In this document: positions 57,897 through 64,000 of the stretch, piece by piece
Layout of the letters: each line of letters begins with the position of its first letter
Position numbering within the stretch: the first letter of the stretch is position 1
Assembly (NCBI GenBank): GCA_030549335.1
Contig: CM060198.1
Span: 46,217,353 to 46,281,352, forward strand
DNA from: Pontederia crassipes
Lineage: Eukaryota; Streptophyta; Magnoliopsida; Commelinales; Pontederiaceae
Length of the DNA: 64,000 nt
Direction: 5' to 3'
Made by a program: the position numbers and the translations under genes
The notes under the pieces: generated by a model
Database searches by the model: none
Seen by the model: only the letters and a program-made list of their open reading frames with translations
What the model was told of the DNA's origin: nothing

Positions 57897-59078
57897 TGTT
57901 GGGTCAAAATTTTAATGACATATAAAATTATATTTTGATGAAACAAATCTCGAAAGATTAAAGTTAAAATGCTAAAAAAGTTTAAAGAAAAATGAATAAC
58001 TTTTTGCACTACACTTTGATTAAATAATTGTCGCTGATCTCATTAGTTTTGGATGAATATTGGACATCAAAATTGTAGAGAATTTTGTTAGTTTTCCATA
58101 GACTCCAAGATCATTTAATTTGGATAACTGTGCAAAAAGTTATGCTCAAAATAGTGTAGGTCGGTCAACCTGTCGGTCGAAGCAAACAAGGCCGGTCGAG
58201 ATGATACCGGTCGACCGAATAGAAGATGTCGGTCGACCAACAAATACTGAGCTTGCCCCCGAATGACGTTGAGCCGATACCGGTCAATGTATCGGTCGAC
58301 AGACCGTTCGACCGATCAAGCGTAGAAGTTGAAGAAAATATGCAACGGTCACATAGACCGGTCGACCGGTCCATAAGTGCGGTCGACCGGCCTCTGAGTC
58401 AAATGAATAGTAATCAAATTTGAAGGAAAAATTTTTGGAATAATTTCTGGACGAATTTTTCACGCACTGAAGGCTATAAAAGGAGTGTCAAAGTTAGAGG
58501 CAAAGGCATCCATTCACTCATTGAAAAAACTTCAAGTTATCAAAAGAAGATTATTTTCTTGAAGTTTTCATTTTATAGCTTTCTCTTTTTTTCTTTCTTC
58601 TCTTCTTATGAGCATAGAATTATAAAAGAGAGAAACATTCTTGTTCAAAAAGCTGAGAGAGCTCTTGTGTAAAAGAGTTTCTAAATCTTACCTCTTAAGC
58701 GAGAGAAATAGATTAGCTTCCTAAGAGGAGAGGTTGCATTGCCTTTCGAAACGGAGAAATGACGGTGGTGTAAAGGGCTTTCTTCCTTGCCCCATTTGGA
58801 ACAAAGGAAGGGATTAGTGGAATCTCCGACGGTTTCGAGGTCGAGAAGTCGGAACGGGGACATAGGCCAAGTTGTGACCGAACCTCATCAACAACTACCG
58901 TGCTTTTACGTTTGATTTCTCTCTCTCTCCCGTTCATATTATGCTTATGATCTGAATTACTTTATTTTAAAAGGTTTTAAAGAATCATTTTTGTGCTTTC
59001 GCGATGATCTTTGTGAAATCGACATTTTTGATTTAATACCAATTCACCCCTCCTCTTGGTGCCCTTTGGGATCATACA
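57897..59078 (+). repeat. LTR 1 of the two-LTR element
   Basis: 1182 bp, with the TATA box CTATAAAAGG at about 58474-58483. The U3 part carries the CCGGTCGACCGG motif array. Confidence 0.85.
58155..58400. repeat. CCGGTCGACCGG palindrome array in LTR 1
   Basis: At least seven variants of CGGTCGACCG occur in 245 bp. The most complete is ACCGGTCGACCGGT at 58357-58370. The same array in LTR 2 (about 59402-59640) is eroded, with changes such as CCGATTGACCG and CGATCGACCG. Confidence 0.8.
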
Positions 59079-59150
59079 ATTTTACAACTTTTTCGTCAAT
59101 TTATATTTTTTTCATATTTCTCGGTTTGTCTTCATAAAAAAGAAAGAGAT

Positions 59151-60321
59151 TGTTGGGTCAAAGTTTTAATGACATATAAAATTATATTTTGACGAAATAA
59201 ACCTCGAAAAATTAAAGTTAAAATACTGAAAAAGTTTAAAGAAAAATGAATAACTTTATGTACTACATTTGATTAAATAATTGTCACTGATCTCATTAGT
59301 TTTGGATGAATATTGGATGTAGAGAATTCTGTTAGCTTTCCATAGACTCCAAGATCATTTAATTTGGATAACTGTGCAAAAAGTTATGTTCAAAATAGTG
59401 CAGGTCGGTCAACCTGTCGGTCGAAGCAAACAAGGCCGGTCGAGATGATACCGGTCGACCGAATAGAAGATGCCGATTGACCGACAAATACTGAGCCTAC
59501 CTCGGACGACGTTGAGCTGATAATGGTCGATGTATCGATCGATGGACCGGTCGACCGATCAAGCGCAGAAATTAAAGAAAACGTGCAACGATCACATAGA
59601 CCGATTGATCGGCCTAGAAGTGCGATCGACCGACCTCCGAATCAATTGAATAGTAACGGTCAAATTTAAAGGAAAAATTTGTGAAACAATTTCTGGACGA
59701 AATTTCCACACACTGAAGGCTATAAAAGGAGTGCCAAAGCTAGAGGTAAAGGCACCCATTCACTCATTGAAGAAAAAATTTCAAGTTATCAAAAAAGACT
59801 ATTTTCTTGAAATTTTCATTTTATAGCTTTCTCTCTTCTCTTCTTATGAGCATAGAATTATAAAAGAGAGAAACATTCTTGTTCAAAAAGCTGAGAGAGC
59901 TTCTGTGTAAAAGAGGTTCTAAATCTTACCTCTTGAGCGAGAGAAATAAATTAGTTTTCTAGGAGGAGAGGTTGCCTTGCCTCTCGAAGCGGAGAAAAGA
60001 CGGTGGTGTAAAGTGCTTTATTCTTTGTCCCATTTGGAACAAAGAAAGGGATTAGTAAAATCTCCGGCAGTCTTGAGGTTAAAAAGTCGGAGCGGGAACG
60101 TAAGTCAAGGTGTGGCCGAACTTCGTCAACAATTATCGTATCTTTGCATTTGATTTTCTCTCTCTCTCTCCCCCCGTTCATATTATGCTTACGATCTGAA
60201 TTGCTTTATTTTAAAAGGTTTTAAAGAATCAGTTTTGTATTTTCGCGACGATTTTTGTGAAATCGACATTTTGATTTAACACCAATTCACCCCCCCTCTT
60301 GGTGTCCTTTGAGATCCTACA
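59151..60321 (+). repeat. LTR 2 of the two-LTR element
   Basis: 1171 bp, with TATAAAAGGA at 59721-59730. It is about 11 bp shorter than LTR 1, including a 12-base gap near 59317. Confidence 0.85.
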
Positions 60322-60439
60322 ATAGGACAACAATGAAAAAGAAAAAATATCATGAAGTAAGCAACAAAATGCCAATTCAAGGTTTCACAGTCGGGACTAT
60401 AATAAATTAGTCCTGCACCATATGCTTATGGTTCAACAT

Positions 60440-61010
60440 AAATGGCCAAAATAACTTCCACAGCCCTTGGAATCACTTCATTCTCGGAGTGCCCTTGCGG
60501 GATAATCTGGAGGAGACAGAGTAGCAGCAACACCGGAGGTCACCAGAGTCACGTGAGAGCAGCAACAACACTAGGGAGTCATGCAAGACCAGCAACAATT
60601 TGCAAGGGAGCAGTAGTTGCACCGAAGTTCGAGATGGAGTACTAGCGGCGACACAGGTCGCCGAAGTCACGCAGGAGGAGGATCAGTAGCGCTAGGATTC
60701 GAGAGGGAGCAGTGGCGGCACCGGAGGTCACCAGAGTCGCGCAAGAGTAGCAGCAGTTCATGAGGGGTCATAAGAGGTGTGAGGAAGCAATAGAGGCACC
60801 CTCATTCAAGATGGAACAGAGCGGCGCCGGAAGTCATCGAAGTTGCATAGGAGCAGCAGCAGTTTGCGAGGGGGTCGTCAAAGGTGTGAGGCAGTAGCAG
60901 TGACACCCTCTTTGAGAGGGAGCATCACTTGAAGGTGAGTGGTGCAGGAGCAGCAACAATTCACGAACGGGTCATCGGATGTGAGAGGGACCAACAGTGG
61001 CACCCTTGTA
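60440..61010. repeat. Degenerate tandem repeats of about 107 bp
   Basis: CACCGGAGGTCACCAGAGTC occurs at about 60531 and again at about 60719. A later unit reads CGCCGGAAGTCATCGAAGTT near 60823. Each is followed by AGCAGCAGTT, a GGGGTC, GGTGTGAGG and GGCACCCTC series. Frames here are interrupted and repeat-derived; it looks like transposon leader or minisatellite. Confidence 0.6.
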
Positions 61011-62751
61011 GCACCATGAGATTCGGCCTCACCACATGGCGGGTCCTCCTCCTGTGCGCTACTCTATCTCTACCTCTTCTTTTCATTCTTTGACTGTTTG
61101 GTTGACCCGAATGGTCAACACAAAGGACATATAAGCAAAAGGCTAAATAAATAAAATAATACAACATATAAAGGAAAAATGTCGAAGTTGATGGATAAAA
61201 TACTTCAACTAGCTTTCATAAGAAGCAACAATGTAGGAGCCACATACGTAAAAAAGGTGGCTTAGTATGAGAACTAATCACAATGCGGAAGCCAAAAAGG
61301 TACATAAAAAATGTGCATACATCCATCTCAAAATGTGGTGACTCAAAATAAGACACTAAACTAAATATAGAAATGAATTCGATCAACATTGACCCAATAA
61401 GTACCATCTAACAAGACACACTTAGTATATCTTAGAAACACGCGACTAACATTTGACTCGATCAGGACCATGTGAATACACCAGCCGGGTTGAAACCGTC
61501 GCACACGCAACACCGTCATCCGCATCATCATCATGCACCTATGGTGATCACACAGGGGAGCAAGTTCAACCGTTAACATAAAGCTAAGTGTAAGTTCATA
61601 TAAATCATAGATCAGTTCTGCCAGAATATAGCATGAAAGGAACATGTAATCAACATAAGGGAGAGAGAGGGATCAAGTCATCATAGTTTGGTTTCAATCG
61701 AAAATAGTAGCATAAGGATAACTTGTAACTTCACAAAAATATCATTATAGGGTTGTCCCGTTAAAATGGCATAATGGAGATCATAGCATTAGCATCATTG
61801 TAGAATATCACTAGAGAGAGACAACACATTTTCATTTCCTTTTCTTTTTTTTTCGGTAGTTCTTTTTATTCGTTGTCCTGCTTATCTTTTTATTCGTACT
61901 TGCTTTCTTACTCTCATATATACTTTCTTACTTTCATACACTAAAAAAGCTCTTCATTCTTTAAGGGAATACCATTGCATGCATAGTGCGGTGCGGCTAT
62001 CTAGACATCATGGGCCAGTGGGTGATCAGTGCCATGGCTAGCTCTATCGGGCTGGATGACGTCGTGCTAGGTAGAAACATCTGTATGGGAGGAACTCCCG
62101 CTTACATAGAACAAATGATAACCTCGTGCTAGGCGAAAACATCCTGTTACGAGGGTGGAACATCTTCTCCATCATACATGGACCTTTCTTTCGATCTGTA
62201 GACCGAACAAGGCCGTAGAGAACATCGCTCCCAACATCTTCTTAAGTTCGTTTCATTTATTTTAAATCAGGTGGACTGAAGTTTGTTTAAATCAAGGTCG
62301 AGATGAAAGATCCTTTCTTCCGGTCCGCACAACGGATGCCAAGGGTCAAGGGTCACCCGTTCTTAATTCATTCAAGGTTGCCCGTAAGGGGCGAACGTCC
62401 GTCGTCATCATATCGGTCGACCGAAGGGGGTGCAGTCTCCGCTTCTTGTCATTCTTAATAATCACATCATGGTTCATAATCATTCATCATAAGATTTGTA
62501 AGAGTCATGATCATCGTTTGTAGAAGGTGGAGAGAAATCATCGTCTTTCTTTACGTAAGGGTCATAGTCGTACTTCTTTCATTTTTTGATGACAGTTCAA
62601 AATCATGTTCATGTGAAAAGCATTGGCGTTATAGAGAATGTAAGAGATCATGACGTGAATCATGATGTGAAGGGTGTAAAAATCACAATAAATACCATGC
62701 CTTGTGCGAAAAGATGAGAACAAGACGATAAATACCCCTAGACGTCAGAAT
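61011..62751. other. Unclassified repeat-like intergenic sequence
   Basis: No gene is recognised. The stretch 61980-62420 is GC-richer, with repeated CGTGCTAGG-(C/T)-AAAACATC text (about 62069 and 62113). It looks LTR-like, but I could not define ends. Confidence 0.35.
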
Positions 62752-63429
62752 TGTAGGATCCCAAAGGGCATCAAGAGGGGAGAGGGTGAATTGGTGTTCA
62801 ACCGAAAATATCGATTTCATAAAATTCGTAGCGGAAGCACAAAATCGATTCTTAAAACCTTTGCAATTTAGATTATAAATACAATATGAACGGGGGAGGG
62901 GGGGGGGGAGAAAATCAAACACAAAGACACGTGGTTATTGACGAGGTTCGGCCACACCTTGGCCTACGTCCCCGCTCCAACTTCTCAACCTCAAGACCGT
63001 CGGAGATTCCACTAGCACTTCCTTTGTTCCAAATGGGGCAAGGAAGAAAGCCCTTTACACCACCGCCTTTTTCTTCGCTTCGAGAGGCAAGGCAACCTCT
63101 TCTCCTATGAAGCTAATCTATTTCTCTCGCTCAAGAGGTAAGATTTTGAACCTCTTTTACACATGAGCTCTCTCTAATTTTTCTGAACAAAAGTGTTTCT
63201 CTCTTTTACAAAATTAAGCTCACAAGAGAAGAAGAGAGAAAGAAGAGAAATGTATAAAAGAAAAACTTAAAATAATCTCTCTTTGATAACTTGAAGATTT
63301 TCTTCAATAAGTGAATGGGTGCCTTTGCTTCTAGCTTTGGCACTCCTTTTATAGCCTTCAATGTGTGGAAAATTCGTCCAGAAATTATTCCACAAATTCC
63401 TCCTTCAAATTTGACCGTTACTGTTCATT
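62752..63429 (-). mobile_element. Truncated inverted copy of the SIRE-like LTR
   Basis: On the minus strand this matches LTR 1/LTR 2 from about the AATGAATAGTAAC point to the LTR end. It includes the TATA box (plus-strand CCTTTTATAGCC at 63346-63357) and the CAATTCACCC end region near 62775-62795. The U3 half with the palindrome array is missing; it stops at the CAAGGTTGTT element. Confidence 0.8.
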
Positions 63430-63430
63430 T

Positions 63431-64000
63431 CAAGGTTGTTAAAACCGAACCGGACATCGACCCGGCGACTCCTCCGGGTCAGGTCGAACCGGTTGAACCG
63501 GTTAAACCGGAGGGTCGAACCGGATATAATAAAATAATATTAAACAATAAAGTAATAGCATTTCAAATTTCAAAACATCACATATATATTCAGAATTTCA
63601 GATTATAATATCACACACATATTTCAAATTTCAAACTTGCAATAGATAAACTTGTTTATAGTTTAACAAGATTTATAAGCAATAAAATAGTAGCACTTCA
63701 AATTTCAAAACATCACATATATATATTCAGACTTTCATATTGTAATATCACACACATATTTCAAACTTCAAAGTTCAAACTTGCAATAGATAAACTTGTT
63801 TATAGTTTAACAAGATCCATAAGTTGTGTCTTGCAAATGATAACAAGGTTTTAATGCCTTTCAAAATAAAGTTATAAATAAACACACCAATGTTTATAAG
63901 TTTAAACGTTCACAACTTCATGCTTCCAAAATCACAATTTCATTCTCTTCTCCAATATTCTTCATCATCACGAGGAAAAGAATCTAAATTAAAATCCAAT
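63431..64000 (+). mobile_element. Start of a CAAGGTTGT-ended non-autonomous element (runs off the window)
   Basis: CAAGGTTGTTAAAACCGAAC, then repeated GAACCGG/GGTTGAACCGG words, then AT-rich sequence. The terminus matches in type the reversed right end of the element at 55190-56215. Its right end lies beyond the window. Confidence 0.5.
63546..63822. repeat. Two tandem copies of a 135-142 bp unit
   Basis: Copy 1 (63546-63680) and copy 2 (63681-63822) both run AATAAA-TAGCA-TTCAAATTTCAAAACATCAC, then TATCACACACATATTTCAAA, then CTTGCAATAGATAAACTTG and GTTTAACAAGAT. They differ at few positions. Confidence 0.85.

Larger units (their letters stand above)
57897..60321 (+). mobile_element. LTR retrotransposon reduced to two LTRs and 72 bp (SIRE-like LTRs)
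   Basis: ATAGG is duplicated at 57892-57896 and 60322-60326. LTR 1 (57897-59078) and LTR 2 (59151-60321) both begin TGTTGGGTCAAA and end (A/C)TACA. The 72-bp interval ends in a purine-rich AAAAAAGAAAGAGA (59136-59149), a polypurine tract directly before LTR 2. No primer binding site or coding sequence remains. Layout (TATA, then a long leader ending in CAATTCACCCC and CCTCTTGGTG) recalls SIRE/Maximus copia LTRs. The LTRs differ at roughly one site per 15-20 bp in the first 250 bp by eye, so this is an old insertion. Confidence 0.85.

Noticed and set aside
58200-58400. Site-specific recombination or replication origin based on the palindromes
   Set aside because: The palindromes lie inside an LTR U3 region and are eroded in the second LTR; nothing else supports such a role.
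60442-60670. Frames of 65-67 codons in the 60.4-61.0 kb repeats
   Set aside because: They lie in tandem repeats, do not continue from unit to unit and lack domains.

Overview
This window is nuclear DNA from a flowering plant. It holds two intact intron-bearing plant genes in a large AT-rich background full of transposable-element remains: Ty1/copia and Ty3/gypsy-type LTR sequences, hAT and Tourist-like elements, and LINE 3' tails. The very GC-rich first exon of the AMP deaminase gene hints at a monocot, but that is weak inference. No organellar, bacterial, tRNA, rRNA or CRISPR feature was seen.

Layout. 1-1746: AT-rich spacer. 1747-7722: remains of a minus-strand CRINKLY4-related (CCR-type) receptor ectodomain with RCC1-like repeats. 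It is split by a complete, apparently very young Tork-type Ty1/copia retrotransposon (2406-7471) with 481-bp LTRs that look identical, a 5-bp target duplication and one open 1420-codon gag-pol frame. 8-24 kb: repeat-rich, with a long-TIR element (8176-8719), an hAT 5' end carrying its own TATA box and a nested MITE (10288-10983), two related LTR sequences that look like solo LTRs (11066-about 14178 and 17257-19567), an hAT MITE with a perfect 8-bp duplication (16445-16982), and a LINE tail (23650-24152).

24.2-35.2 kb: a complete 19-exon AMP deaminase gene (FAC1/AMPD type, plus strand). The joined exons give 2682 nt with every junction in phase (893 aa), and the four expected zinc ligands are present. 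37.5-41.0 kb: a complete five-exon TRICHOME BIREFRINGENCE-LIKE (TBL) gene on the minus strand, convergent with AMPD. It predicts 761 aa because six tandem repeats of 43-50 residues lie between the membrane anchor and the acetyltransferase domain.

41-64 kb: again transposon-rich. It holds a gypsy-like LTR remnant, a second LINE tail, an AT-rich degenerate repeat array, a class III peroxidase fragment split by a MITE-like insertion with a 10-bp duplication, a second hAT 5' end, a copia pol fragment whose 3' part is inverted in place, and a two-LTR element (57897-60321) with only 72 bp between its LTRs. A truncated inverted LTR copy and a CAAGGTTGT-ended element run to the window edge.

The two intact genes have unrelated roles: purine nucleotide metabolism, and Golgi polysaccharide O-acetylation. 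I found no clearly new biological system. The most unusual items are the repeat-expanded TBL stem, short motifs (some palindromic) repeated inside four different LTR-like sequences, and the in-place inversion within a copia relic.
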